NCBI RefSeq assembly: GCF_001949145.1
Contig: NW_019091380.1
Coordinates: 3,275,617 to 3,337,826 of the forward strand
Source: Acanthaster planci
Lineage: Eukaryota > Echinodermata > Asteroidea > Valvatida > Acanthasteridae
DNA length: 62,210 bases
Direction of reading: 5' to 3'
Shown here: positions 62,034 through 62,210 of the stretch, in pieces
Position numbering within the stretch: the first letter of the stretch is position 1
Layout of the letters: every line of letters begins with the position of its first letter
The notes under the pieces: model-generated
What the model was told of the DNA's origin: nothing
Seen by the model: only the letters and a program-made list of their open reading frames with translations
The model's database searches: none
Made by a program: the position numbers and the translations under genes

Positions 62034-62210
62034 TTAACCCTCCTATGGGTCATTCCTCCAAAGTCACTCTTTGGGTCACTTGGTAAACACCTCCAAGAAG
62101 CACAGCTGGGTCATGTTGTGCACTGCACCAACAGATGCTCACAGGAATATTAGATTGCACTTTTGTGTTGCCCAACAACTGTGCGTCACTGTTTCATGTG
62201 CATCATTGTG
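62034..62210 (+). mobile_element. Short TTAA-flanked MITE, copy 2 (runs off the window)
   Basis: TTAACCCTCCT at 62034-62044 is followed by AAGTCACTCTTTGGGTCACT, TGGTAAACACCTCC, AAGAAGCACAGCTG and TCATGTTGTGCACTGCACCA. These are the reverse-complement blocks of copy 1 in the same order. The far end is not seen before the window ends. Confidence 0.55.

Overview
The window looks like nuclear DNA of an intron-rich animal. Three conserved animal genes are cut by GT-AG introns, non-coding DNA dominates, and there are decayed DNA transposons, tRNA-derived SINE copies and a LINE 3' end. Protein similarity to vertebrate orthologues is clear but not close, so a non-vertebrate deuterostome (echinoderm, hemichordate or lancelet) is my best guess. 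The species cannot be fixed from this sequence. I see no bacterial, viral or organellar genes and no CRISPR array.

Layout: (1) 1-7010, + strand: the last eight visible coding exons and 3' UTR of MAD1L1, the spindle-checkpoint MAD1 protein; its N-terminal part lies left of the window. One intron carries a 1.5 kb hAT-like element whose target-site duplication contains the exon's splice donor. (2) 7011-10515: intergenic DNA and the probable promoter region of the next gene. (3) 10516-44373, + strand: a RASD1/RASD2-type small GTPase of 285 residues in two coding exons separated by a 32.5 kb intron. The intron holds dispersed repeats, a LINE tail, foldback sequences and a few unrecognised exon-like ORFs. 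(4) 44374-52626: the convergent interval between RASD and WBP2. Its right end is probably WBP2 3' UTR and holds two SINE copies in opposite orientation. (5) 52627-60464, - strand: a complete eight-exon WBP2 gene (255 residues, GRAM domain plus two PPxY motifs). (6) 60465-62210: WBP2 upstream region with a possible divergent short reading frame and a repeat that continues past the edge.

The three genes do not form an obvious pathway: spindle checkpoint, Ras-like signalling, and WW-domain adaptor/co-activator. I found no convincing new biological system. The observations most worth checking are the transposon insertion that captured a splice donor, the very large RASD intron with a phase-compatible candidate exon, an exon-like ORF at 38699-39041, and the inverted SINE pair downstream of the WBP2 stop codon.
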